From assembly GCA_964604465.1 (NCBI GenBank), contig CAZRYZ010000004.1, forward strand, positions 1 to 46,557: a stretch of 46,557 nt of DNA. The letters are read 5' to 3'. Shown in pieces: positions 25,725-34,960 of the stretch. A model generated the notes under the pieces. The model saw nothing but the letters and a program-made list of their open reading frames with translations, was not told the DNA's origin and ran no database searches. The DNA comes from Fluviibacter sp964604465. Lineage in GTDB: Bacteria; Pseudomonadota; Gammaproteobacteria; Burkholderiales; Rhodocyclaceae. The position numbers were made by a program, and so were the translations under genes. Each line of letters starts with the position of its first letter. Position 1 is the first letter of the stretch.

Positions 25725-26381
25725 TCAGGCCTGATCGATATAGCGAACAGGATCAAACAGCGCGACCCGCTCTGGCCGATAAACCACCAGTACCGTCAAC
25801 AACATGCCCGTCAACCAGGCTTCAGAAAATGCCACGAGCAGCCAGTAGGCGGCAAAATCTTCCAGCATGCCACCCCATGGATAGAGCTGCATCAGCCATA
25901 GAACCAACGACACCAGCCAGCCCGTCAGCAGGACCACCAGCGCACTGGAAAAAAATCCGCCCAGAAAAATAAACACAAAGATATTGGCCGGCAGACGCCC
26001 TACTCCCCGCGCCAGCAGGGCGCTAAGCAGAATCGGCCAGAAAACCAGCAGGCAGGCATTCAGGCCCAAGGTCACCCAGTCGGCACCGGTCGTCAACATC
26101 GCGAAAAGGAGAGCTACCGTCAGCGGCACAACCGCCAGCGCGGGTCCGAAGACCAGCGTACTCAACATCGCTCCGAGCAAATGTAGTGACAAGCCCGGTA
26201 AGGTGCCGGCACGGATCTGCCAAAGCACCACGAGGGCCACGGTCGCGATCAGCAAAGGGATCCAGGGTATAGCGCCTGCTTTCAAAGCCTGATGACACGC
26301 TCTGCCCATGCGCCAATAGCCAAAGGCAGCGATCAACGCTCCCAGCAGTAACCAGCTGGTCTCCCCTGAGATCGGAATCAC
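25725..26381 (-). CDS. COG3235/CbiM-like integral membrane protein (orphan ECF-type component)
   Basis: A 218-residue, very hydrophobic protein with about six membrane segments. LHLLGAMLSTLVFGPALAVV and the C-terminal FSEAWLTGMLLTVLVVYRPE are the patterns I associate with COG3235, related to the CbiM/NikM substrate-binding subunits of energy-coupling-factor metal transporters. No CbiQ, CbiN or CbiO partner lies nearby, so it is an orphan. Its ATG overlaps the ppx stop by 4 bases (ATGA), so it is translated together with ppx, and the MATE gene follows at once. A metal, for example one bound by polyphosphate, is a possible substrate, but this is inference. Confidence 0.65.
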   Translation of the reverse strand: MIPISGETSWLLLGALIAAFGYWRMGRACHQALKAGAIPWIPLLIATVALVVLWQIRAGTLPGLSLHLLGAMLSTLVFGPALAVVPLTVALLFAMLTTGADWVTLGLNACLLVFWPILLSALLARGVGRLPANIFVFIFLGGFFSSALVVLLTGWLVSLVLWLMQLYPWGGMLEDFAAYWLLVAFSEAWLTGMLLTVLVVYRPERVALFDPVRYIDQA

Positions 26382-27883
26382 TTGCGGGTCGCCCGGATGC
26401 GAAGCCGGAAACCGGCCTCATCCCAGATATCACTCTCATCCTGCAGTGCCGCAGCTGTTAACGGATTCTCATCCAGCCATGCCCCCGGCAACTGTAAGGT
26501 GAACCCGTTGACGGTTTCCCTTGCCTGTAATTCTGGACCAGCACCTTCAATGCGTGCGCGATGAAGAATGGCGGCCAGTCGTAAAGCCAGTATCTGACGC
26601 CAGGCCACATCTTCTCGACTAAGACCATCCACCTTGTTGAGCTTCCCGCGATGACACAGCACGAGCAACGCCAGACTGGCCTGATCCATCTTGGAGAAGC
26701 CGGGCATATCGGCATAACTCAGAATATAGGCACCATGTTTGTGGTAACCCGTATGCGCGATTGATAGCCCCACTTCATAAAGACTGGCCGCCCAGTTGAT
26801 AAACTGCAGGTCCCGTTCCAGTTCCTCGGGCTTGCGTAATTTCAGCCCCATCAGATCGCGGAAGATGGTCGACGCGGTTTCAGCAACCCGATCTGCCTGT
26901 CCGGATTCTACCTGGTAGCGCCTTTGAAATTGCTTGACCGTGGCCGCACGCATATCGTGGTGGTGGAAACGCCCCAGGAGGTCATAAAGCACGCCCAGGC
27001 GCAATGCCCCATCGGCATAAGTGACCTGATCCATGCCCAACGTATCGAGAATGGCCGACATGATCGCAATACCTCCGGGTAGAACCGGAATCCGATCTGT
27101 TTTAACACCCTCAAGCGGGAGCGCCGCCATGCGCTTATAACGCAGCATCAGTGCACAGAGTCGATCCAGTCCCTGTCGGGTAATGCCCGTCATCCCCCCG
27201 GGGTTCAGATCATTCTGTTCCAGAATCTCGGCAATGGCCTTAGCAGTCCCTGATGAACCAATGGCCTCGGCCCAGCCTGTCTTTTGATAGACATGCGCAA
27301 TCAGCGAGACTTCCTTGGCCGCTGCCATCTGGGCCTCGTACAAACGCTTACGATCGATCAGACCATCCGGAAAATAGCGTAGGGAGTAACTAACACATCC
27401 CATGAACAGCGATTCGAGACACAGCGGCTTCATACCATGGCCGATAATGAACTCGGTAGAACCACCACCGATATCAAACACCAGACGTTGTTCATCCGAT
27501 GCCGGCAACGAATGCACCGCACCGATATAGATCAGACGTGCCTCCTCCCGACCGGCAATGATCTCGATTGGAAAGCCCAGCGCTGCTTCGGCCTCACGCA
27601 GAAAAGGGGTGGCATTTTTGGCTACCCGCAATGCATTGGTCGCAACAGCGCGCACTGCCTCGGGAGGCAATCCCCGGATCCGTTCTCCGAAACGGGACAA
27701 AGCACTCAAAGCCCGATCCTGGGAGGCCTGATCCAGACTCTTGTCGGCCTGCAACCCTGAGGCCAGTCGAACGGATTCTTTCAGGGAATCCAGCGTATAG
27801 ATCTGACCATCAACCACGCGCCCAACCTCGAGGCGGAAACTGTTTGAGCCCAGATCAACGGCCGCAATCGATTCATATTCCAT
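26378..27883 (-). CDS. ppx: Exopolyphosphatase (Ppx/GppA family)
   Basis: Releases phosphate from the ends of polyphosphate; Ppx/GppA members may also convert pppGpp to ppGpp. It has 501 residues, close to E. coli Ppx (513), with an actin-like ATPase fold. AVDLGSNSFRLEVG is at residues 8-21 and the second phosphate loop FDIGGGSTEFIIG near 140-152. The C-terminal HD-like helical region follows from about residue 310 (YHKHGAYILSYADMPGFSK). It starts 8 bases after ppk2 and overlaps the next gene by 4 bases. It lies in one run with relA, whose product (p)ppGpp inhibits Ppx in E. coli. Confidence 0.92.
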   Translation of the reverse strand: MEYESIAAVDLGSNSFRLEVGRVVDGQIYTLDSLKESVRLASGLQADKSLDQASQDRALSALSRFGERIRGLPPEAVRAVATNALRVAKNATPFLREAEAALGFPIEIIAGREEARLIYIGAVHSLPASDEQRLVFDIGGGSTEFIIGHGMKPLCLESLFMGCVSYSLRYFPDGLIDRKRLYEAQMAAAKEVSLIAHVYQKTGWAEAIGSSGTAKAIAEILEQNDLNPGGMTGITRQGLDRLCALMLRYKRMAALPLEGVKTDRIPVLPGGIAIMSAILDTLGMDQVTYADGALRLGVLYDLLGRFHHHDMRAATVKQFQRRYQVESGQADRVAETASTIFRDLMGLKLRKPEELERDLQFINWAASLYEVGLSIAHTGYHKHGAYILSYADMPGFSKMDQASLALLVLCHRGKLNKVDGLSREDVAWRQILALRLAAILHRARIEGAGPELQARETVNGFTLQLPGAWLDENPLTAAALQDESDIWDEAGFRLRIRATRK

Positions 27884-27891
27884 GGGCCGAC

Positions 27892-28863
27892 TTAGCGCTC
27901 CGCGTAGTAGTCAGGCACCATCATTGACTCTGGTACAGGGTGGCGAACGTAGTCCGGATTGTGCTGGCGATCCGGTAACGCTACCGGGGCATGAGTCACT
28001 TCCGTATAAGGAACCTGGGAGAGCAGATGACGGATGCAGTTGAGGCGCGCGCGCTTCTTGTCATTACCGGGCACTACCCACCAGGGCGCTTCCGGAATAT
28101 TGGTCCGGTCCAGCATATCTTCTTTCGCCCGGGTGTAGGCCTCCCAGCGCGCCCTGGATTCCAGGTCCATCGGGCTGAGCTTCCATTGTTTCAGGGGATC
28201 ATTGATCCGGCTGAGAAACCGGACATGCTGCTCTTCATCGTTAATCGAAAACCAGTACTTGACGATCTGGATGCCGGAACGCACGAGCATCCGTTCAAAT
28301 TCAGGCACAGAACGGAAAAACTCCTCACAATCATCTTCCGAACAGAAATCCATCACCCTTTCAACGCCTGCCCGGTTGTACCAGCTCCGGTCAAAAAGCA
28401 CGATCTCACCCGCCGCCGGAAAATGCGGCACATAGCGCTGAAAATACCACTGAGTCTTTTCGCGGTCACTGGGCGCCGGAAGAGCAACCGTACGCACCAC
28501 CCGTGGATTCAGGCGTTGGGTGATCCGCTTGATCACGCCCCCCTTCCCGGCTGCATCCCGCCCTTCGAAGATAATAATCATCCGGTGGCCGGTCGTCGCC
28601 ACCCAGTCCTGCAGACGGATCAACTCCCCCTGCAAACGCAATAGTTCACGGAAATAGTGGCGCCGCTTGATCAGATGGGCCTTCTTTTCTTCAGGTGTCT
28701 GACTCAGCACATCCTCGAAACGCTGATCGTCGAGCTCCATCTCCAGCTCTTCATCGTAGCTATCGAGGAGCTCTCGTTCAAGGCGGCGGTGGAGGTCTGC
28801 CACCGTCTCGGTCATGCTTTCCCTACTGGAATGTTGCGAATCTGAAATAGATTGTTTTGTCAT
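27892..28863 (-). CDS. ppk2: Polyphosphate kinase 2 family protein
   Basis: Transfers phosphate between polyphosphate and nucleotides, usually making GTP/ATP or NDPs from polyphosphate. It has 323 residues. Walker A IIIFEGRDAAGKGGVIKRI is at about 96-114, Walker B with catalytic acid is LFDRSWYNRAGVER, and the lid module KTQWYFQRYVPHFP lies between. A single PPK2 domain with an N-terminal leader of about 60 acidic residues. The first ATG has no ribosome site. An in-frame ATG at 28815 has AGGG five bases before it and could be the true start (307 residues). It sits between relA (48-base gap) and ppx (8-base gap). GDP or ADP preference cannot be told from the motifs. Confidence 0.92.
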   Translation of the reverse strand: MTKQSISDSQHSSRESMTETVADLHRRLERELLDSYDEELEMELDDQRFEDVLSQTPEEKKAHLIKRRHYFRELLRLQGELIRLQDWVATTGHRMIIIFEGRDAAGKGGVIKRITQRLNPRVVRTVALPAPSDREKTQWYFQRYVPHFPAAGEIVLFDRSWYNRAGVERVMDFCSEDDCEEFFRSVPEFERMLVRSGIQIVKYWFSINDEEQHVRFLSRINDPLKQWKLSPMDLESRARWEAYTRAKEDMLDRTNIPEAPWWVVPGNDKKRARLNCIRHLLSQVPYTEVTHAPVALPDRQHNPDYVRHPVPESMMVPDYYAER

Positions 28864-28911
28864 TATCTGCCCGGGCTATATCCCGCCATCAACACGATTT
28901 CTAACGGCATT

Positions 28912-30948
28912 TTATCCCCGACGGGCGTTGAGCACCCCATTAACAAGCGCAATATGATGCAAAGCCTGATTAAGCCGTTTAAGATCAGCCACTTCTACCG
29001 TAAAGGCCATTTCGGCCGACCCCTGCTTCGATTGCGTGCGTACGGCGGTGACATTGACCCTTTCCCGAGCCAGCACGTCCGAGATATCCCGCAGTAAGCC
29101 CTGACGATCTTGTGCATCCACCAGAATATCGACCGCGTACACATCTCCCGAACCACTATCGCTAGTCTCCGTTTGCGACCAATCGGCATCAATGACCCGC
29201 TCGGGATGGAGCGCTGCGACATGCTGAAAGCTCGGGCAATCCTGCCGATGCACCGAAATGCCTTTTTCCCGGGTTACAAAACCCTGGATCGGATCTGGGG
29301 GCACCGGCTTACAACAACGCGCCATCTGGGTCATCAGCTGATCAACACCGACAATCAATACCCCACTGCTACCCTTGTGGCGCGAGGCCCGAATCAGCGC
29401 TTCCGGCGCCAGATCGGGCAAAGGCAATTCCGTTTGCTCGGGATTCTCGGGTTTGGGAACTTCAGCAACCGGCTCTTGGGCGGCAAACCAGCTACGCACC
29501 TTGGTGCGTGCTGACTTAGTCATCAGATAACCCTGTTGCGGATTTAGCCAGTCACGCGATGGGCCGCCCTCTTTGGCCGATACAATCTCGACCCGCTGGC
29601 CCGTCTTGAGAGGCGTCGTTAACGGAACCAGGGCCCCGTCAACCTTGGCGCCGCGGCAGCGATGCCCAAGTTCAGTATGTACCCGGTAGGCAAAATCCAC
29701 CGGCGTGGATCCGACCGGTAAATCAACCACCCGCCCCTGCGGTGTAAAGACGTACAGGGTGTCATCCAGAGCGGCCTCGCGATAATGCTCCTGCCAGTCA
29801 CGACTATCCTCGATATCTTCACGCCAGCTTAGGAGCTGCCGTAGCAACGCAATCTTGTCATCATAACTTCCACCGCTGCTGGCACCCTCCTTGTAGCGCC
29901 AATGCGCGGCCACACCGAGCTCAGCGTGCTGATGCATCTCCTTCGTGCGGATCTGGATCTCTAGCGCCCGGCCATCTTCACACTGCACTGCCGTATGCAG
30001 TGATCGATAATCGTTGCCCTTAGGCTGGGAGATATAGTCATCAAACTCGGAGGGAATCGGCGTCCAGATCTGATGCACATAACCGAGCGCCGTGTAACAG
30101 TCGGCAATGGTTGAGACCACGATCCGCAGGGCACGCACGTCGTAGAGTTCATCAAAGCTCAACCCCTTCCGACGCATCTTGTTCCAGATACTAAAGATGT
30201 GTTTGGGGCGCCCATAAACCTCGGCCTCAACACCGCGTTCATGGAGTGCCGATTTAACAAGCGCCACCGCATCGGCAATGAAAGCCTCCCGTTCGAGGCG
30301 TTTCTCATCCAGCTTTTTGGCTATCTCCCGATAGGTTTCCGGATGCAGGAATCTGAAAGACAGATCTTCTAGCTCCCACTTCAACTCCCAGACACCTAAG
30401 CGATTAGCAAGAGGCGCCAGGAGATCCAGTGTTTCACGGGCGACCCCCAGACGGGTCGAATCCGGATGCTGGGCATAGAAGCGCAAAGTCTGCATACGGG
30501 ATGCCAGACGCAAGAGCACCACACGGACATCTTCCACCATCGCCAGGAGCATTTTGCGCAGAATCTCGACCTGCGCTTTCAGATCCTGGGGGTTCAGCTG
30601 GGCATCCGATGCAAAGCCCTGAGTGATCGGTCGCATCTGGTTGAGCTTGAATACGCCCCGCACCAGCCTAGAGACATCCGGACCCCAGGCCTGTTCAAAG
30701 GTATCGCGCTGAAAACCGGGCTGGCTGGGAATAGCAAAGAGCAAGGCGGCCGCACGCGCCGTGACATCCAGCCGCAGCTCAGCGGCCAATTGGGCCATAG
30801 CGACTGCATGGGGCCAGACCGCTTCCCCGCTCCCAAGCAGGCTTTCACCGTAGGCCTCCCGAGCCGCTTCGGCCACTGTCGCCAACCATTCCTTTTGCCC
30901 GGATGACAGATCTGCAAAGGCTGCCTTGGAAAGACCCACCTCAGACAT
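28912..30948 (-). CDS. relA: RelA-type GTP pyrophosphokinase, (p)ppGpp synthetase I
   Basis: Ribosome-associated alarmone synthetase responding to uncharged tRNA. It has 678 residues from the ATG at 30948, preceded by GGAGG at 6 bases. Domains in order: a degenerate HD region (about 40-200) in which the hydrolase HD pair is replaced (LLFAIP where hydrolases have LLHD); the synthetase (about 230-370) with FDELYDVRALRIVV, DYRSLHTAVQ and LEIQIRTKEMHQHAELGVAAHWRYKEG; a TGS domain (YVFTPQGRVVDLPVGSTPVDFAYRVH); a Cys-containing region (MARCCKPVPPDPIQGF); and a C-terminal ACT domain. It is therefore likely synthesis-only. It overlaps the alpha/beta hydrolase gene by 8 bases. A SpoT-like hydrolase should exist elsewhere in the genome. 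Confidence 0.93.
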   Translation of the reverse strand: MSEVGLSKAAFADLSSGQKEWLATVAEAAREAYGESLLGSGEAVWPHAVAMAQLAAELRLDVTARAAALLFAIPSQPGFQRDTFEQAWGPDVSRLVRGVFKLNQMRPITQGFASDAQLNPQDLKAQVEILRKMLLAMVEDVRVVLLRLASRMQTLRFYAQHPDSTRLGVARETLDLLAPLANRLGVWELKWELEDLSFRFLHPETYREIAKKLDEKRLEREAFIADAVALVKSALHERGVEAEVYGRPKHIFSIWNKMRRKGLSFDELYDVRALRIVVSTIADCYTALGYVHQIWTPIPSEFDDYISQPKGNDYRSLHTAVQCEDGRALEIQIRTKEMHQHAELGVAAHWRYKEGASSGGSYDDKIALLRQLLSWREDIEDSRDWQEHYREAALDDTLYVFTPQGRVVDLPVGSTPVDFAYRVHTELGHRCRGAKVDGALVPLTTPLKTGQRVEIVSAKEGGPSRDWLNPQQGYLMTKSARTKVRSWFAAQEPVAEVPKPENPEQTELPLPDLAPEALIRASRHKGSSGVLIVGVDQLMTQMARCCKPVPPDPIQGFVTREKGISVHRQDCPSFQHVAALHPERVIDADWSQTETSDSGSGDVYAVDILVDAQDRQGLLRDISDVLARERVNVTAVRTQSKQGSAEMAFTVEVADLKRLNQALHHIALVNGVLNARRG

Positions 30949-31813
30949 CGGTGGCCTCCAGAAAATTTCGCAGTCGTTGCACCTCATCATCATTCATGAA
31001 CATGGGTGCATGACCGACCCCATCGATTTGTTGCAGCTTCGCCTTAGGTCCCCGTTGCGTCATCTCGATTGCAGTTTCTGGGGTCAGCAAATCCGACAGA
31101 GAACCTCTGACGAGCATAGTCGGACAGGTGATCCGCTCATATACGGGCCACAAATCCACGGCTCCTCCGAGCAACGCCTGTTGTAATGGCTGACCAATCC
31201 GGGCATCGTAATTGAACCGGACACCGCCCTCAGGCAAGGGCTTGAAGGTACTTTCTAAAAGATGCTGCCACTCAGCATCGCTGGAGAGCGCAAAGGGCGC
31301 AAAAATCATCCGGGCATAGCGATGTGCTGTTGGCAAATCGGAAAATTCGTAGGGACTCCCGACATATCCGGCAATACGCTTCAGGGCTTCGAGAGAGAGG
31401 GTTGGTCCGACATCATTAAGGATCAGACGACGAATCGGCGTCTTCGGTTGTCCGGCCAGCAACATACCAATAAGCCCCCCCATCGAAGTGCCGAGCCAGT
31501 CGACAGACGCTACGTTCAGTCGGGCAATCAGCGTGATCATATCTGCCGCGTACGTGATGGTGTTGTAGGCCATCGGTTCCGGATGAAAATCGCTTTCACC
31601 GCGCCCTACCACATCCGGCGCCACGACCCGGTAGGATGAAGACAGTGCCTCTGCCAGATACGAGAAATCCAGACTATTCCGGGTCAGACCGTGAACACAT
31701 ACAAGCACACGGGGATTATCAGGATCACCCCATTCACGGTAGGCCATCCGGTAGAGTCCCATTGCCCCACCACAAAGGACATGATGCAGCGTGCCGTTAT
31801 CCATTGATTGCAT
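30941..31813 (-). CDS. Alpha/beta hydrolase
   Basis: About 290 residues with the alpha/beta hydrolase fold: oxyanion region VCVHGLTRNSLDFSYLAE, APDVVGRGESD, nucleophile elbow LGTSMGGLIGMLLAG (Ser), acid strand near VRGSLSDLLTP (Asp) and catalytic His in GVGHAPM. No signal peptide, so cytosolic. AGGAGG lies 9 bases before the ATG at 31813 and 3 before the in-frame ATG at 31819, so either may be used. The frame also opens to 31858. Substrate unknown; close relatives are called 2-hydroxymuconate hydrolase-like or lysophospholipase-like only by similarity. Placed between comEC (31 bases upstream) and relA (8-base overlap). Confidence 0.82.
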   Translation of the reverse strand: MQSMDNGTLHHVLCGGAMGLYRMAYREWGDPDNPRVLVCVHGLTRNSLDFSYLAEALSSSYRVVAPDVVGRGESDFHPEPMAYNTITYAADMITLIARLNVASVDWLGTSMGGLIGMLLAGQPKTPIRRLILNDVGPTLSLEALKRIAGYVGSPYEFSDLPTAHRYARMIFAPFALSSDAEWQHLLESTFKPLPEGGVRFNYDARIGQPLQQALLGGAVDLWPVYERITCPTMLVRGSLSDLLTPETAIEMTQRGPKAKLQQIDGVGHAPMFMNDDEVQRLRNFLEATDV

Positions 31814-31844
31814 CCTCATACACCTCCTGCCCAAGTCTTTGCCA

Positions 31845-34250
31845 TTATTCTGCCGCACCGCCGGGTTGATCCATCCAGTAGCGCCGGCGAGACTCCCGAT
31901 AAGCCTTGACCGTCATCGCAGGTAAGTCAACCTGAATCATCCCACCGGAATCTGTCCGGTATAACTTAATTTTACGCGCCTCGTAAGCGGAGATCACTTC
32001 AGGCTTAGGATGACGATAGCGGTTCCTGTAACCGACCGGTACGATCGCGACCTCCGGCTTCACTGCCTTCAGAAACATCGGCGTAGAACTCGTGCCGCTG
32101 CCATGGTGCGGGACCAGTAGAACATCACTTTTTTCGAGCCCACGCCCCATCAAACCCGCCTCATCAGGCGCCTCGATATCCGAGGTGAGTAACATGCTGC
32201 GGTTGCCTGCAGTGACCCGCAGGACACAACTCTGGCTATTAGAATCATCCTTTGCAGGCGTATTGCCGGCAACCGGATGTAGAAACTCGAAATGGACACC
32301 ATCCCATTCCCACGCCGTGCCTGCCAGGCAGGACTTCTGATCAATACCTGGAACCAAGGTTCCGAAAGCCGTATCCGGAGCATCAGCCACCCAGGCGACA
32401 GGCATCGATTCCAGGACCGAAACGGCACCACCTGAATGGTCGGTATCCCGGTGTGTGACAATCATCCCGTCAAGCTGCTTGACCCCCGTCGCCCGCAAAT
32501 ACGGGACAATTACGCGGTCTCCGGCATCAGCGACACCACTATAGTAGGGTCCGGTGTCATAAAGCAGCACGTGATCCTTCGTCCGGATGACGACCGCCAG
32601 ACCCTGACCCACATCCAGCACCTCGATACGTGCCTCACCCGTTGGAATCTGAACCGTTTTTGGCCAGATCAGGGGCAAACAGATAAAGAACGCCAGCCAC
32701 CGTCCCGGCCACCCCAGAGGCATCAGCCACCACAGAGCACCAAACAGTGCCAGGACAAATACGGTGGGAGTCGGTACCGGCGCATGCCATACGGCGATGG
32801 GTAAGCCTGCTGACCAGACCAGCCACTGCATGAGTGGCGAAAGTAAGGCATCGGCAAACAGAAGCAGGCCATCCCAGGGAATGATCAGAGCCAGAATCGT
32901 CAGGGGGGTCACCACCCCGCTCACCCAGGGAATCGCAATGGCGTTGGTCAAAGGCGAAATCAGGGAAAACTGACTAAAGAACATCAGCAGCACCGGGAGC
33001 GTGCCGATAGTCACGGCCCACTGGGTACGGCCAAACCCCCTAACCCAGTGTCCGATCCGTTTTAAAAGGCTGGTCTGACGTTCATCGCCTCCCTGCACCG
33101 CCAGCGCCGCCCAGAGCAGCAAGCCCACCGCCATAAACGATAGCCAGAACCCGGGGCTCATCCCCGCCCATGGATCGAAGAGCAACACAACGACCAGCGC
33201 CAGCAACAAAATCCGGAAAGGGGTGATCCGACGCCCAGTCAGCATCGCAGCAACGCCTACCGTCAACATGAAGAGCGTCCGCAAAGCGGGAATACCGGCT
33301 CCGGCAACAAGGGTATAAAACGCCGCCGCAAACCAGCCGCAGAAAACGCCCGCCCGCTGCGACGGGATACGGGATACCAGCCAGCTCTGACGGCGCCAGA
33401 ACCATGACACCAGCACCGCGACAAATCCGGAAAACAAGGTGACATGAAGCCCGGAAATGCTCATCAAATGCGTTGTGCCTGTCTTGGCAAAGACCTGCCA
33501 CATCGGCCCCGGGATAGACTTCTGATCCCCAATTGCAAGTGCCGTAAGAATGCCCGCATTGGGGTAAACCTCAATAGGCAAAACCCGTTCAAATCGTTCG
33601 CGCAATTGATAACGTAAACGGGAAATCAGGGTCATCGGTGTCGCGACAAATGCGTCAAGTCGCTCACCGGCACGCACATAGCCTGTCGCGCGCACCCCCG
33701 ACTCGAATAGACGAGCCTCATAATCGTAGCCATGCGGGTTAGCCAGACCATGGGGCCGTTTAAGGCGAACTGTCAGTGTCCAGCGCTCACCCGGCAACAC
33801 ATTGGCCGGAACCCCATTTTCCAAGGGTTCGCCATCAGAATTTTTCTGCCAGACCGAAAGCTGAATCAGCTCCGGGACATGAAACCCACCCTTTGCCGAT
33901 TCCACACGAAAGAGAAACCGTTGCCCACGCTCGGTCCGGTCTGGCAGGCTTTCGACCAGCCCTGTCACCTGAAGGTTTCTGCCCATCGCCGCAACCGGTA
34001 ACTCATCCCTTAGGACATCGGCACTTCGCCAGCAGAGATAACTCACCCCGGTGAGAAATGAAACGATCAGCAGACAGAGCTTAAAAAAGCGGCCAGCCGG
34101 CAAACGGGCCCGGCGCCCGCACCATTGCCGATAGGCTAGAACGGCCATGATAGAAATCAACCCCGGGAGCAATAGACCCCAGGGCAGATCGGGAATTTCC
34201 GGCAACCCCTGACAGGCTAAAACGCCTATCGCAAAAAAGAGCAGCGGCAT
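31845..34250 (-). CDS. comEC: ComEC/Rec2 family DNA-uptake channel protein
   Basis: Inner-membrane channel that carries single-stranded DNA into the cytoplasm during natural transformation. It has 801 residues: two N-terminal hydrophobic helices, an OB-like soluble part (about 70-200), the Competence domain with about eight membrane segments (around SISGLHVTLFSGFVAVLV and the GAGIPALRTLFML region), and a C-terminal metallo-beta-lactamase domain with VLDVGQGLAVVIRT, THRDTDHSGG and LLVPHHGSGTSS. Length and domain set are complete. It lies 11 bases after lolD. The presence of an intact comEC suggests, but does not prove, natural competence; no other com gene is in the window. Confidence 0.93.
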   Translation of the reverse strand: MPLLFFAIGVLACQGLPEIPDLPWGLLLPGLISIMAVLAYRQWCGRRARLPAGRFFKLCLLIVSFLTGVSYLCWRSADVLRDELPVAAMGRNLQVTGLVESLPDRTERGQRFLFRVESAKGGFHVPELIQLSVWQKNSDGEPLENGVPANVLPGERWTLTVRLKRPHGLANPHGYDYEARLFESGVRATGYVRAGERLDAFVATPMTLISRLRYQLRERFERVLPIEVYPNAGILTALAIGDQKSIPGPMWQVFAKTGTTHLMSISGLHVTLFSGFVAVLVSWFWRRQSWLVSRIPSQRAGVFCGWFAAAFYTLVAGAGIPALRTLFMLTVGVAAMLTGRRITPFRILLLALVVVLLFDPWAGMSPGFWLSFMAVGLLLWAALAVQGGDERQTSLLKRIGHWVRGFGRTQWAVTIGTLPVLLMFFSQFSLISPLTNAIAIPWVSGVVTPLTILALIIPWDGLLLFADALLSPLMQWLVWSAGLPIAVWHAPVPTPTVFVLALFGALWWLMPLGWPGRWLAFFICLPLIWPKTVQIPTGEARIEVLDVGQGLAVVIRTKDHVLLYDTGPYYSGVADAGDRVIVPYLRATGVKQLDGMIVTHRDTDHSGGAVSVLESMPVAWVADAPDTAFGTLVPGIDQKSCLAGTAWEWDGVHFEFLHPVAGNTPAKDDSNSQSCVLRVTAGNRSMLLTSDIEAPDEAGLMGRGLEKSDVLLVPHHGSGTSSTPMFLKAVKPEVAIVPVGYRNRYRHPKPEVISAYEARKIKLYRTDSGGMIQVDLPAMTVKAYRESRRRYWMDQPGGAAE

Positions 34251-34261
34251 CGAGCGTCGGA

Positions 34262-34960
34262 TTAACCGAGCTGGCCCAGGGAAAGCACCCCATCTTGCAG
34301 CTTCAGGGTTCTATCAAGTTGTGCCGCCAGATCCGGATCATGAGAGACCAGCACAAAAGCCACACCCGATGCCTGACTCAGCTCACGAAATATAGCGAAG
34401 ACCTGGGAAGCGGTCTGGCGATCCAGATTGCCGGTGGGTTCGTCAGCCAGTACACAACTCGGGCGCGTGACCAATGCCCGGGCTACTGACGTCCGTTGCC
34501 GTTCTCCACCCGATAGCGCCGCGGGCGTGTGCTGTAACCGGTGCCCCAGTCCCACGCGCTCTAACCATTCACGTGCCTCAGCCTCTGCTGCTACCTTATC
34601 CAGACCGCGAACCAGAAGTGGCATCGCGACGTTTTCCAGCGCTGTAAATTCAGGCAACAGATGATGATGCTGATACACAAAGCCCATATGACGGTTACGC
34701 CAGAGGCCCCGCTCTTTTTCGGACATCTGCTGCCAGCTTCGTCCGGCAATCAGTACGTCCCCGGATGACGGTTGATCCAGCCCCCCGAGCAAATGAAGAA
34801 AGGTGCTCTTCCCGGAACCGGATGCACCGACAATCGCCACAGACTCACCCGCAGACAGATCAAATGACACCTGATTAAGGACACAGACATCCTCTGCGCC
34901 CCCCGCATAGACCTTGGAGAGGGACTGACAGGAAAGTACAACCTGCGTTTGATTATTCAT
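34262..34960 (-). CDS. lolD: Lipoprotein-releasing ABC transporter ATPase LolD
   Basis: ATPase that powers release of outer-membrane lipoproteins from the inner membrane to LolA. It has 232 residues. Walker A is IVGASGSGKST, the Q-loop region MGFVYQHHHLLPEFTALENV (typical of LolD), the signature LSGGERQRTSVARAL, and Walker B VLADEPTGNLD. It overlaps the upstream permease gene by 8 bases, so the two are translationally coupled. MacB ATPases are similar, but the partner is of LolC/E type. Confidence 0.94.
   Translation of the reverse strand: MNNQTQVVLSCQSLSKVYAGGAEDVCVLNQVSFDLSAGESVAIVGASGSGKSTFLHLLGGLDQPSSGDVLIAGRSWQQMSEKERGLWRNRHMGFVYQHHHLLPEFTALENVAMPLLVRGLDKVAAEAEAREWLERVGLGHRLQHTPAALSGGERQRTSVARALVTRPSCVLADEPTGNLDRQTASQVFAIFRELSQASGVAFVLVSHDPDLAAQLDRTLKLQDGVLSLGQLG

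Noticed and set aside
25205..25972. Plus-strand open frame (255 codons) opposite the MATE gene
   Set aside because: Low-complexity Pro/Arg/Gln-rich translation of the complement of a membrane protein gene.
27991..28644. Plus-strand open frame (217 codons) opposite ppk2
   Set aside because: Antisense shadow; the PPK2 motifs on the other strand are intact.
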